Source: an uncultured Pseudomonadota bacterium (GTDB taxonomy: Bacteria; Pseudomonadota; Alphaproteobacteria; Rs-D84). From it: a DNA stretch of 48,959 nucleotides. The DNA is taken from positions 1 through 48,959 of the forward strand of contig CADAFS010000006.1 of assembly GCA_902787305.1 (NCBI GenBank). Direction: 5' to 3'. Each line of letters starts with the position of its first letter. The first letter of the stretch is position 1. This document shows, piece after piece, positions 8,030 to 16,474 of this stretch. The position numbers were made by a program, and so were the translations under genes. The notes beneath the pieces were generated by a model. It was given only the letters and a program-made list of their open reading frames with translations. It was not told where the DNA came from and did no database searches.

Positions 8030-9031
8030 ATGAGAATGTTCCCGATTTTTTTATTGTGTGTATTTTTTGCAAACAACTTGTATGCAGCAGTATGCACCCA
8101 GAATTTGGGGAACAATATCTATAATTGTCCCGCAGGAACATATCCAAATATAGAACAAGGTGGATGCAGGGACTGCCCAGAGGGGTATTACTGCCCTGGC
8201 GGTCATTTTGCATATTGTTGCAATTTGAACACCGATGGCAATTTTCCAGAATCCGCCGAAAGATCAGATTCCATAGACGATTGTTATGCCGATATTGGTT
8301 GCATACATAAAACACACGATAACATATTACAATGCAAACATTATTCAAACGATAGTTTCTGGTGTCCGAATGGCATATCCACATATAGAATACATATAGA
8401 ACCTGATGGAAACTGCTACACGGGAATATTGAATTGTGGTGAATTCCCCAGCGATTGTAACGGTTCCCCCAAAAATGATATTCAATGGGATTATCAAAAC
8501 CACCAATGGATGACGGCGGAAAATAACCCAACAAAATGCATTTGCGAAGGAACATCTTATTCAGACCATGGTTTGCATTGCACCGCAAAAGCTAATAAAA
8601 CGACAACCCAAAATGCGCAATATGCTACTCAACAAATATCGTATGACAGCGTTAACAATTATTGGTGCACCAAATGTGATAGTGGTTATTATGTGGATGC
8701 GTATAATGATTTAAGCCCCGTATCAGAATCACCGGTATCTGGCCAGACATGGTGTCACGTTGATGAAAATGATCCAGGTGGACAATATACAGTTTGTAAA
8801 TGCACACAGGTACCAAAAGGAAGTTATCTTGATACCGCCTGCCCTGCATTTGGGGCAATAGAAACGTTGGCCGACATATGTCCACCAAATAACTGCGGTG
8901 CCGGCAAAACCACCGATAATGCCGGAACCATAGGGAATAATTGTCATTATACATCCGACACAAAATTTTGTGATGCAAAGGGGTGTTTCAATATCACCGA
9001 CGCGGCGGACGACGGTTGGGATTGGAATTAG
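8030..9031 (+). CDS. Secreted Cys-rich protein with growth-factor-receptor-like motif, 333 aa
   Basis: Signal peptide MRMFPIFLLCVFFANNLYAA, then a mature chain with about 30 cysteines. Residues ~32-58 contain CPAGTYPNI and CRDCPEGYYCPGG, resembling the GCC2/GCC3 or TNFR-like Cys modules common in eukaryotic surface proteins and in some host-associated bacteria; the similarity is visual only. Further modules (CTKCDSGYYVDAY; CPPNNCGAGKTTDNAG) suggest repeats of a C-x-x-C-x-x-G-Y/K unit. It follows the 934-aa Cys-rich protein by 51 bp but may have its own promoter. The stop lies 3 bp from the convergent pth stop. Confidence 0.75.
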   Translation: MRMFPIFLLCVFFANNLYAAVCTQNLGNNIYNCPAGTYPNIEQGGCRDCPEGYYCPGGHFAYCCNLNTDGNFPESAERSDSIDDCYADIGCIHKTHDNILQCKHYSNDSFWCPNGISTYRIHIEPDGNCYTGILNCGEFPSDCNGSPKNDIQWDYQNHQWMTAENNPTKCICEGTSYSDHGLHCTAKANKTTTQNAQYATQQISYDSVNNYWCTKCDSGYYVDAYNDLSPVSESPVSGQTWCHVDENDPGGQYTVCKCTQVPKGSYLDTACPAFGAIETLADICPPNNCGAGKTTDNAGTIGNNCHYTSDTKFCDAKGCFNITDAADDGWDWN

Positions 9032-9034
9032 TAA

Positions 9035-9556
9035 TTATAATTGGATACTCTCTATCACCCGATGGATTTCGGACATTTCGGCGGGGGTAAATTTTCCCAA
9101 AACCCAATCTGCGGCATCAATTGGCAAGCCCAAATCACGCGGATGTCCAATTCCAATTCTTATGCGCCTATATTCGCGACCAATCGCCGAATCGATTGAC
9201 TTTATGCCGTTGTGACCGGCACTTGACCCGCCAACCTTGGTTCGCGTGTCGCCCAATTTCAAATCCATATCATCATGAATCACCGTCACATTTTCAATCG
9301 GAATTTTATAGTAATCCACAATCGCCCGCACCGCGCGCCCGCTGTCGTTCATAAATGTTTGCGGCATTGCGAAAATTATCCGCACGCCGTCAATATCGAC
9401 CCGATATGTTTTGGCAAACAGTTCGTTTTTCCACGTTGCGTCCGCACCCGCAAAATACCGCACCGCCATAAATCCGACATTGTGCCGCGTTCTTTCATAT
9501 TCCGCACCCGGATTCCCAAGTCCAACAATTAAAAAAATAGGTTTATTCGCTTGCAT
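9035..9556 (-). CDS. pth: Peptidyl-tRNA hydrolase
   Basis: Cleaves the ester bond of peptidyl-tRNA released from stalled ribosomes, recycling tRNA in the cytoplasm. The 173-residue chain shows the full family pattern: LIVGLGNPGAEYERTRHNVGF with catalytic His25 and Asn15, PQTFMNDSGRAV, IHDDMDLKLG and GSSAGHNGIKSI. Length is close to the usual ~190. It is convergent with the Cys-rich gene ending at 9031. Only a weak AAAGAG precedes the ATG. Confidence 0.97.
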   Translation of the reverse strand: MQANKPIFLIVGLGNPGAEYERTRHNVGFMAVRYFAGADATWKNELFAKTYRVDIDGVRIIFAMPQTFMNDSGRAVRAIVDYYKIPIENVTVIHDDMDLKLGDTRTKVGGSSAGHNGIKSIDSAIGREYRRIRIGIGHPRDLGLPIDAADWVLGKFTPAEMSEIHRVIESIQL

Positions 9557-9605
9557 ATACCAAACTCTTTTTCTATTATTATATTATCATAAAAAGGAGT
9601 GAAAG

Positions 9606-10148
9606 ATGAAGTTAAAAACATCAATTATTTTATGTTCCCTTGCATCCGCCACGACGATGCCCGCGGTTGCGAATTCCGTGTTTGACCTTTATGCCGGCGT
9701 TTCGGTTGGGGTCGGCGCACAAACATTGTTCGGCGATGGGAAGAATGAAACGAACACTTCACAATCCTTTGGCGCGATGTTCGGAATTGATGTCCCGGTT
9801 TTCCGCGGCGAAGTTGAATACACATACATCGGCACATCCGATTCACATGCAAGTATCGGTTTCGCAAACGCATATTTTAAAATGCCATCAACCGTAATTC
9901 GCCCATACCTTGGACTGGGGGTCGGATTGATGTTCGCCGGCGAAGAAAACAAGCGGTATAACGAACAATATGATACAAAACCGGCGTACCAAGGCATGTT
10001 GGGCGTGACAATCGACGTCCCAAAATTGCCGTTTAAGTTTGATGTCGAAGCGCACGCGATTTATATTCCGGACGTTTTGCGATTTGCTGATGAACGCCCT
10101 GACATTTTGCATTACGAGGCGAAACTTAAACTTCGCTATTTATTCTAA
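9606..10148 (+). CDS. Outer-membrane beta-barrel protein, OmpW/OMP_b-brl type, 180 aa
   Basis: A signal peptide (ending PAVANS) precedes about eight amphipathic strands, e.g. DLYAGVSVGVGAQTLF, VIRPYLGLGVGLMFAGEE and EAKLKLRYLF, with a terminal Phe for BAM recognition. Size fits the small eight-stranded porin-like family of alphaproteobacterial surface proteins. AAGGAG seven bases before the ATG is a strong Shine-Dalgarno. It stands between divergently read pth and polA. Confidence 0.8.
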   Translation: MKLKTSIILCSLASATTMPAVANSVFDLYAGVSVGVGAQTLFGDGKNETNTSQSFGAMFGIDVPVFRGEVEYTYIGTSDSHASIGFANAYFKMPSTVIRPYLGLGVGLMFAGEENKRYNEQYDTKPAYQGMLGVTIDVPKLPFKFDVEAHAIYIPDVLRFADERPDILHYEAKLKLRYLF

Positions 10149-10195
10149 AGTCAAAACGGGGCCGCGTGCCCCGCATTTAAATAACGGGGGCCAGT

Positions 10196-12958
10196 ATGCT
10201 AACACTGATTGACGGAAATTCGATTTTATTTCGCGCATATTATGGTGTGCACAGCCGCCTTACGCGCACTGACGGCACCCCAACCGGCGCGGTGTTTGCT
10301 TTTTTCAACATGATGTTACCGGTATTTGCCGCCGCCAAGCCCGACGATATTTTCGTATGCGTGTTTGATGCGTCGCGCCAAACTTTCCGTCAAGAAATAT
10401 ACCCAGAATACAAGGCGAACCGCCTTGAGACGCCCGCCGATTTAATTTCCCAAGGCGCGTTGATTCGCCGCGGTCTTGCCGAAATGGGTGTCCCCGTCCT
10501 TTGCGTTCCCGGGGTCGAAGCCGACGATGTAATAGCCACAATCGCAACACAAAACTGCACCGTCGCCGACAAAACCCGCATTATGACCGGTGACAAAGAT
10601 TTAATGCAATTGGTGTCCGATTGTATTTTCCTTTATGACGGCATGAAGCAAAAACGCATCGAACGCGACGCGGTTATTGAAAAATTTGGTGTGCCACCCG
10701 AACGCGTTATCGATGTTCAATCACTGATGGGCGATTCGTCCGACAATGTTCCGGGCGTTCATGGAATTGGCCCGAAAAAGGCGGCGGAACTTATCAACGA
10801 ATTCGGTTCACTTGACGAACTTTATGCACATTTGGACGATATAAAAAATGAACGCACGCGAAAACTCCTTGCCGAATCGCGCGATGCGGCATATATATCA
10901 AGAAAACTCGTCACACTTAAACGCGATGTCGATTTGTCGGGATTAAAACTTGGGCCATTGCACTTCAACCGCGCCGCCGCATTGGATTTTGTTCAAAAAG
11001 AAATCGAAAGCAATTCACTGTATGAAAAAATTTCAAAACTGTTTAGCGAAACAAATGCAAAACCAACAAAATTTGAATTTCCTGGTTCCGCATGCCCCGT
11101 CGATACGCCCGCACCCACCACACCAACACAAAACGAATCGAAAATGACCTTTGCGAAAATTACGACCATCGCGGAATTGGAAAAATTTTTATCGGGCACC
11201 CGTGATGTTATCGCACTTGATACCGAAACAACCGGCCTGGACCAAATGACCGCAAAAATGGTCGGTATGTCATTGGCAATCGATGCGACACACGGCGTTT
11301 ATATTCCATTGCGTCATCGCGCGGCGGCGGGCGATTTATTTGGTGGTGATCGCTTTGCCCCGGGACAGATTTCAATCAAAGATTTGTATAAAAAAATCTG
11401 GCCAATTTTGACGGATAAAAAAATTACCAAGGTCGGTCACAACCTAAAATTCGACCTGCACATCATGGCGAACGAAGGGTGGGACATCGAAAAAATTTCG
11501 CCAATTGACGATACAATGTTGTTATCGTATGCGTTGCATGGAACATTGCATTCGCACGGCATGGACGAATTGGCATTAAAATACCTGAATCATCAAAATA
11601 TAACTTTTGCATCACTGTTCCCGCCAAAGACACGCGATGCCGACATGCACTTTGATGAATTACCAATCGACACCGCATATCCATACGCCGCCGAAGACGC
11701 CGCCGTCACAATGGCGCTATATAAACTTATGCGGCCGCAAATCGATGCGAACGAAAAACTACACGAATTGTACGAAAAATGCGACCGACCGTTGCTAATG
11801 GTTTTGACAATGATGGAACGCGCCGGCGTGTTGGTGAACAAAAATAAATTATTACAACTTTCGGGCGTGTTTCATGAACAACTTACGAAAATCAGCAACG
11901 AAATCTTCGACCTTGCCGGACACGAATTTAATATCGCCAGTCCAAAGCAACTTGCAACCGTCCTGTTTGACGAATTGCATTTGCCCGAAAACAAACGGCG
12001 TTCCACCGATGCTGATTCACTAAACGATTTAATCGAACACCATGAAATTATAGAAAAGATTTTGAATTGGCGTTCAATTGCGAAACTTGCGGGAACGTAT
12101 GCGGATGCCCTGCCCCGGCAAATTGGTGACGACGGCCGCATTCACACAACATATTTGCAAACAAGTACGAATACCGGCCGCCTGTCAAGTCGCGATCCGA
12201 ACCTGCAAAACATTCCGGTCAAAACCGAACTTGGCGAAGAAATCCGGAAATGCTTTGTCGCGGGTCCAAACAAAAAACTTATTGCGGTCGATTATTCACA
12301 GATTCAACTGCGCCTACTGGCGGACGTTGCGAACATTAAAACGTTCAAGGATACATTTATCGCGGGCGCGGACATTCACGAACAAACCGCGCGAAAAATT
12401 TTCAATATTCCGCCAACTACGATTGTTCCACGGGATTTGCGCCGTGCGGCAAAGACAGTGAATTTTTCAATTATATACGGAATTTCATCAATCGGCCTTG
12501 CGGCCCAATTAAATGTGTCACGTGCGCGCGCGGCGGAAATAATAAATTCATACATGGCGGGATTGCCGGAAATAAAAAAATATATCGACGACACCAAAGA
12601 ATTCGCGCGCGAAAACGCATGTGTTTATACCCCATGGGGCCGCAGAATAGAATTACCAGAGGTGAAAAATTCCCGTCTGCGCGCATACGCAATGCGTGCC
12701 GCAATCAACGCCCCCATCCAGGGGTTCGAGGCGGATTTAATGCGCCGCGCGATGATAAATGTTTATAATGAAATCGTTGTTCCGAATAACGATAAAATAA
12801 AACTTATTATGCAGGTTCATGACGAAATGGTTTTCGAATGCGATGAAAAACTTGCCGAAAGTTTCGCCGAACAAATCAAATCTATCATGGAAAATGTGAC
12901 CAAGATATCCATGCCATTGCGCGCCGACTATGTCATCGCACCATTTTGGGGAAAGTAA
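10196..12958 (+). CDS. polA: DNA polymerase I
   Basis: A 920-residue repair and Okazaki-fragment polymerase with all three domains. Residues ~1-290 are the 5'-3' exonuclease (LIDGNSILFRAYYG; GVEADDVIATIA; MTGDKDLMQL; GDSSDNVPGVHGIGPKKA). Residues ~315-510 are a 3'-5' exonuclease whose DTETTGLD, VGHNLKFDLH and YAAEDAAVT motifs look intact, so proofreading is probably active. Residues ~530-918 are the polymerase with motif A (VDYSQIQLR), motif B (RRAAKTVNFSIIYG) and motif C (QVHDEMVFE). GGGGG lies a few bases before the ATG. It converges on the M23 peptidase gene with a 2-bp gap. Confidence 0.98.
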   Translation: MLTLIDGNSILFRAYYGVHSRLTRTDGTPTGAVFAFFNMMLPVFAAAKPDDIFVCVFDASRQTFRQEIYPEYKANRLETPADLISQGALIRRGLAEMGVPVLCVPGVEADDVIATIATQNCTVADKTRIMTGDKDLMQLVSDCIFLYDGMKQKRIERDAVIEKFGVPPERVIDVQSLMGDSSDNVPGVHGIGPKKAAELINEFGSLDELYAHLDDIKNERTRKLLAESRDAAYISRKLVTLKRDVDLSGLKLGPLHFNRAAALDFVQKEIESNSLYEKISKLFSETNAKPTKFEFPGSACPVDTPAPTTPTQNESKMTFAKITTIAELEKFLSGTRDVIALDTETTGLDQMTAKMVGMSLAIDATHGVYIPLRHRAAAGDLFGGDRFAPGQISIKDLYKKIWPILTDKKITKVGHNLKFDLHIMANEGWDIEKISPIDDTMLLSYALHGTLHSHGMDELALKYLNHQNITFASLFPPKTRDADMHFDELPIDTAYPYAAEDAAVTMALYKLMRPQIDANEKLHELYEKCDRPLLMVLTMMERAGVLVNKNKLLQLSGVFHEQLTKISNEIFDLAGHEFNIASPKQLATVLFDELHLPENKRRSTDADSLNDLIEHHEIIEKILNWRSIAKLAGTYADALPRQIGDDGRIHTTYLQTSTNTGRLSSRDPNLQNIPVKTELGEEIRKCFVAGPNKKLIAVDYSQIQLRLLADVANIKTFKDTFIAGADIHEQTARKIFNIPPTTIVPRDLRRAAKTVNFSIIYGISSIGLAAQLNVSRARAAEIINSYMAGLPEIKKYIDDTKEFARENACVYTPWGRRIELPEVKNSRLRAYAMRAAINAPIQGFEADLMRRAMINVYNEIVVPNNDKIKLIMQVHDEMVFECDEKLAESFAEQIKSIMENVTKISMPLRADYVIAPFWGK

Positions 12959-12960
12959 AA

Positions 12961-14262
12961 TCACAACTGAATAAACCCTTTGGGGTTATTTTCCAAATCT
13001 TCAATGGCCTTGTCCAAGGTTTCGCGATATTCCAAGAACTTCTTTTTATTTTCCGCGTCCAAATTATTTATCGCCGGCAACTTTACGGTCATCGGGTTTA
13101 CATGCTTGCCGTCCTTGATAATTTCATAGTGCAAATGTGGCCCCGTTGACAACCCGGTTGAACCGGAATATCCAATAATCTGCCCCTGCTTTACCGTTGT
13201 GCCAACCTTTACATTTTTTGCAAATTTTGACATGTGTGCATAAAGCGTTTCAAACGAACCATTGTGCCTAATTTTTATAAAGTTTCCATGCCCGCGATTA
13301 TATCCACGTGCAACGACACGCCCCGCGCCGGCGGCGGGAATCGGCGTTCCGGTCGGCGCGCGAAAATCGACACCTTTGTGCGCACGCGTAAAGCCCAAAA
13401 CGGGATGTTTACGCCGCGTTGAAAAACTGCTTGTCACTTTCGCATTATTTATCGGCGTGCGTTTCAACGATTTAATCGCACCGTTCCCATTTGGGTCATA
13501 GTATCCAACCGTTTTATCGGCCTTTTTGAACCGATACATTTTCACATTCCCGCGCAGCGCATCAAACGACACAACCGACACCGCACCGTTATCAACATGC
13601 ACATTGTCATGATAGTTTTCTTCATACAACACAGAAAATTTTTGCCCCGCGCGCACATCACGTTCAAAGTCCATTTCAAACGCCAACAAATCATAAACAT
13701 CCGCCAAAATTCCCGCCGGAATATTTGCCCGCATCCCGGCAAGGTAAAAACTGTCGCCGTCCAAAATTTCCCCTTGGCGATAGACCAGGCGCGTATCGCG
13801 TTCAATATCAATCGCGTTGCAATTCCACACCCCCGCATCGTCACAGGTCAATTCCACACGCCGCCACGGCCCCGGCAACACAACAATTTTTGTTATCGGC
13901 GTATCGGGCCCGCCGTCACGCACAATTTCAATTTTATCCTTGTCCGCGCGCAGACCCGTAATGCCCGCCTTGGACTTCAATACACCGGCGATAGAATTTA
14001 TATCTTTGCCCCCGACGCCATTGGCCGACAAAATTTTGGAAAGTGTATCGCCCGCCACAACATTTATAACCGTCGTTTTATTATCCACCGGCGCAATCGT
14101 TTCCGTCACAAAGTCCGCCGTTCCCGGAACATCATCAACCGTCCGACCGCACAAAACGGCCCATAAAACAACCACAACCGCAATCACCGCACACGCCCCC
14201 GCAATCCATAAAACCGCGCGGACAAATTTCTTAGAAGTTATAATATTTTTTGCTTTTTCCAT
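12961..14262 (-). CDS. M23-family peptidoglycan endopeptidase, membrane anchored
   Basis: A 433-residue cell-wall hydrolase. Residues ~12-40 form one membrane anchor (AVLWIAGACAVIAVVVVLWA). Residues ~70-100 (NVVAGDTLSKILSANGVGG) resemble a LysM/OapA-type wall-binding fold, followed by a middle domain common in Csd3/MepM-type proteins, and a C-terminal M23 LytM domain with zinc ligands H295 and D299 (HKGVD) and H376/H378 (HLH). The reading frame could open upstream, but that would run through prmC; I chose the ATG at 14262 because a perfect TATAAT lies 7 nt before it. The alternative ATG at 14271 overlaps that -10. Confidence 0.92.
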   Translation of the reverse strand: MEKAKNIITSKKFVRAVLWIAGACAVIAVVVVLWAVLCGRTVDDVPGTADFVTETIAPVDNKTTVINVVAGDTLSKILSANGVGGKDINSIAGVLKSKAGITGLRADKDKIEIVRDGGPDTPITKIVVLPGPWRRVELTCDDAGVWNCNAIDIERDTRLVYRQGEILDGDSFYLAGMRANIPAGILADVYDLLAFEMDFERDVRAGQKFSVLYEENYHDNVHVDNGAVSVVSFDALRGNVKMYRFKKADKTVGYYDPNGNGAIKSLKRTPINNAKVTSSFSTRRKHPVLGFTRAHKGVDFRAPTGTPIPAAGAGRVVARGYNRGHGNFIKIRHNGSFETLYAHMSKFAKNVKVGTTVKQGQIIGYSGSTGLSTGPHLHYEIIKDGKHVNPMTVKLPAINNLDAENKKKFLEYRETLDKAIEDLENNPKGFIQL

Positions 14263-14298
14263 GGCGTCCATTATAATAGTTTTATGACAATAAATCAA
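14250..14298. promoter_or_regulatory. Palindromic bidirectional promoter between the M23 gene and prmC
   Basis: The block TATTATAATA gives a TATAAT on both strands: 14272-14277 for prmC (-35 TTGCTT at 14250-14255, 16-bp spacer) and 14275-14270 for the M23 gene (-35 TTGATT at 14298-14293, 17-bp spacer). The starts lie 6 and 7 nt beyond each -10, so both transcripts would be leaderless. Confidence 0.6.
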
Positions 14299-15048
14299 GC
14301 CTTTGAACTTTTGAAAAATGCCGGCGGCATTCGCGCGGCCCGGATTATTACGGACAACTTTCCAAAAATTTCGTGGTTTCGCGCGCATATAATCGCGCAC
14401 CGGTTGCGTAGCGGCGCGCCCGTCGCAAAAATTATACATAAAAAATGGTTCTATGGTTTGGAATTTTATACGAACCGCAAAACACTGGACCCACGCCCAG
14501 ATACCGAAACATTGGTTGAATCTGTTTTATCGGATGGGTGGCGCGCCCCAAGAATTTTAGATTTGGGAACGGGCACGGGTTGCATAATCGCCGCACTGGT
14601 TAAAAATATCGATTCTGCAACCGGCATCGCGGTCGATATTTCGCATGGCGCACTGCGTGTGGCACGCCGGAACATAAAAAAACTGAACCTGCGCGACAAA
14701 ATTAAAATAAAGCACGGTTCGTTTACAAACCCGCGGTTACCCCGCGAAAAATTTGATATCATCGTTTCAAATCCGCCATATATTGCAATGGGCGACCCGC
14801 GCGTGGATGCGGGCGCAACGCACGACCCGCGCATTGCACTTTATGCGAAAAACCGCGGCATGGCGGCATACGAACAAATTGCAAAAAATGCAAAAAACTG
14901 GATTGCGGAAAGCGGAAAATTATATATCGAAATCGGCGCAGGTGCGGAAGTATCGGTCCGAAAAATTTTTGAATACGCCGGTTGGAAATTCATCCGCGCC
15001 GAATGCGACCTTGCCGGCATCACCCGCGTGTTGGTTTTTGGGGTTTAA
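14284..15048 (+). CDS. prmC: Release factor N5-glutamine methyltransferase
   Basis: Methylates the Gln of the GGQ motif in peptide release factors using S-adenosylmethionine. The 254-residue chain contains RPDTE (71-75), the SAM-binding DLGTGTG (93-99) and the catalytic NPPY (163-166). Length is slightly short of the usual ~280, mostly at the N-terminus. The start is set by TATAAT six bases upstream and no Shine-Dalgarno. Its last codons (RVLVFGV) and the terminator after them are duplicated at 16398-16474. Confidence 0.96.
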   Translation: MTINQAFELLKNAGGIRAARIITDNFPKISWFRAHIIAHRLRSGAPVAKIIHKKWFYGLEFYTNRKTLDPRPDTETLVESVLSDGWRAPRILDLGTGTGCIIAALVKNIDSATGIAVDISHGALRVARRNIKKLNLRDKIKIKHGSFTNPRLPREKFDIIVSNPPYIAMGDPRVDAGATHDPRIALYAKNRGMAAYEQIAKNAKNWIAESGKLYIEIGAGAEVSVRKIFEYAGWKFIRAECDLAGITRVLVFGV

Positions 15049-15085
15049 CAAAAAAACCGAATTGCTTCGGTTTTTTTGATTTTAT
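15014..15085. repeat. prmC tail plus terminator, parental copy of a duplicated segment
   Basis: This stretch, from ccggcatcacccgcgtgttgg through the terminator to gattttat, recurs nearly unchanged at 16398-16474, and a more degenerate piece (catcacccacgtattggtg) lies at ~16207-16233. Confidence 0.85.
15050..15077. terminator. Bidirectional terminator between prmC and ACP-like gene
   Basis: A7-CCGAA, loop TTGC, TTCGG-T7. The runs of A and T on both sides allow termination in both directions between the convergent genes. Confidence 0.85.
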
Positions 15086-15546
15086 CTTTTTTTACCCTGG
15101 TTAAACATCATGGATTTTTGTGGCATTACGAACTTGTCCGCTGGTTTCCGCGACATTTTACGAGGCAACTTTTCCCCGCCACGCTTCAGCGTCATAAAAA
15201 ACAACACCATGGGCGATGATTTTTTTTCCTGTTCTTTGTATTGATTGTATGCAAAATCCACGACTTTCCCAAGCGTTAGGAGGTTATCTTTACTGTTATC
15301 TCTACTGATGTTTATTAGGTCATCAAGTGTAAGTGTAAGACCAGCATTAAATTCACGATTAAAATGAAAACAAACTTTTTCTTTAAACTCTTCCATTACG
15401 GTCAAAAGGTCAAGAGAATCTATATCCAAATCATATTCAAAAGATGTCGTTTCCGTCACAGCTTCAACGTCAACGTCAACACCTGAACTTTCAGCATCTT
15501 CTACAGCAATTTTTTTTAAAATATTAAACATTTGGTCTCTTGTCAT
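15082..15546 (-). CDS. Acyl carrier protein-like protein with C-terminal tail, 154 aa
   Basis: Residues ~1-105 resemble an acyl carrier protein: the motif DIDSLDLLTVMEEF places the phosphopantetheine-accepting serine at residue 44. A non-standard stretch (CFHFNREFNAGLTLTLDD) lengthens the region between helices II and III. Residues ~109-154 are a basic tail (MVLFFMT, then RKPADKFVMPQK and GKKR) almost matching the tail of the neighbouring ACP. Normal ACPs are ~78 residues and lack it. It lies 25 bp downstream of the second ACP gene, probably the same transcript. A dedicated acyl or peptide carrier is likely; its partner enzyme is not in view. Confidence 0.75.
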   Translation of the reverse strand: MTRDQMFNILKKIAVEDAESSGVDVDVEAVTETTSFEYDLDIDSLDLLTVMEEFKEKVCFHFNREFNAGLTLTLDDLINISRDNSKDNLLTLGKVVDFAYNQYKEQEKKSSPMVLFFMTLKRGGEKLPRKMSRKPADKFVMPQKSMMFNQGKKR

Positions 15547-15571
15547 TTTTTCACCATTTTAGTTTTTTATT

Positions 15572-15952
15572 TTATCTTTTTTTACCAGGGTTAAGCATCA
15601 TGGGTTTTTGTGGCATTACGAATTTGTCCGCTGGTTTCTGCGGCGTTTTACCATGCGCATTTCTTCCAACGCCACGCGTCATAAGAAAAAGTACCATGGC
15701 AGATGGTTTCTTTTCGTCCTGTTTACTTTTTATAAGTCGCACCAAATCACCAACTGTCTGAAGTCCATCTCGTTCCTCGTCAGAAATATCAATATTAAAT
15801 TTTTTTTCAAATTCCATAGCTATTTCAACCATGTCCAATGAATCCGCATCTAAATCTACTCGTAAATCCGCCTCCATCGTCACTTCAACCAGCTCAACTC
15901 CCGATTTTTCAGCAATAATCGACCGAATTTGTTCATCTATTGTTTTATTCAT
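15572..15952 (-). CDS. Acyl carrier protein with C-terminal tail, 126 aa
   Basis: Residues 1-78 are a typical AcpP: DLDADSLDMVEIAMEFEKKF gives the phosphopantetheine attachment site at Ser38, followed by the acidic helix II. It would carry acyl chains for fatty-acid or lipid A synthesis. Residues ~83-126 form an added basic tail with MVLFLMT, QKPADKFVMPQK and GKKR, shared with the protein encoded just downstream. AAAGGATGAAAA precedes the ATG. Whether this is the main cellular ACP or an accessory one cannot be told here; no fab genes adjoin it (fabI is 31 kb away). Confidence 0.85.
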   Translation of the reverse strand: MNKTIDEQIRSIIAEKSGVELVEVTMEADLRVDLDADSLDMVEIAMEFEKKFNIDISDEERDGLQTVGDLVRLIKSKQDEKKPSAMVLFLMTRGVGRNAHGKTPQKPADKFVMPQKPMMLNPGKKR

Positions 15953-16054
15953 TTTTCATCCTTTTATTATAACCACCGCCAACAAAGATAGCACAATTTT
16001 CCCCGATGTCAAATTTTATCATAACGCAAATGTTATAAATTCGATGATGAAAAA
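15950..16054. repeat. ~105-bp start/promoter flank, copy 1
   Basis: From the ACP start codon upstream to gatgatgaaaaaa this matches 16780-16887 in front of an unrelated gene, with only scattered differences. Confidence 0.85.
15985..16012 (-). promoter_or_regulatory. Promoter of the ACP pair
   Basis: Minus-strand TTGACA (16012-16007), 16-bp spacer, TATCTT (15990-15985). The same TTGACA-N16-TAnnnT layout precedes five other genes in the window. Confidence 0.7.
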
Positions 16055-16070
16055 ATTTTTCCAGAGAGCC

Positions 16071-16194
16071 GTCACACCGCTGAAGAGCGGTGCCCAGACC
16101 GAACAGAGTGAGGACTTGCCCCGCAGGGGATTTTTCATTGTGAAACAATGAAAAACTTTGTGTCTGCGACGCAAGTTTTCGCATTCGCGAAAAC
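16071..16194 (+). repeat. Mosaic palindromic repeat, copy A (124 bp)
   Basis: Aligns base for base in length with 22259-22382 and contains hairpins caccgctgaagagcggtg, tttttcattgtgaaacaatg and ttttcgcattcgcgaaaa. No coding potential. Confidence 0.85.
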
Positions 16195-16397
16195 CTGATC
16201 CCGCGCACCATCACCCACGTATTGGTGTTTGGGGGGCAATCCCCTTTCCATGGGAAAGGGGGGGACCGGCGAAAGCCGGTGGGGTATGGGTAAATTAGCA
16301 CTATACGCCCAAAACTACCCCGTCACACTCCGTGTGCCATCCGCCTGCGCCAAAGGCTACGGCGCGACTTCGCCCCTTCTTGAAAAGAAGGGGAATT
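16195..16397. other. Non-coding patchwork of hairpins
   Basis: Holds the hairpins tcccctttccatgggaaagg and ccggcgaaagccgg, a ccttcttgaaaagaagg hairpin, and gcgccaaaggctacggcgcg, which recurs inverted at about 17020-17040. I see no gene. Confidence 0.6.
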
Positions 16398-16474
16398 GCG
16401 GCATCGTGCGTGTGTTGGTTTTTGGGGTTTAACAAAAAAACCGAATTGCTTCGGTTTTTTTTTTTTGATTTTAT
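16398..16474. repeat. Duplicated prmC 3' end and terminator
   Basis: Near copy of 15014-15085 including the codons for RVLVFGV and the A7-CCGAA/TTCGG-T terminator (hairpin 16434-16460). Here it terminates the 103-aa gene instead of the ACP gene. Confidence 0.85.

Noticed and set aside
16229..16432. 67-codon frame ending RVLVFGV, like PrmC
   Set aside because: It is the duplicated 3' end of prmC read out of context through hairpin repeats, not a gene.
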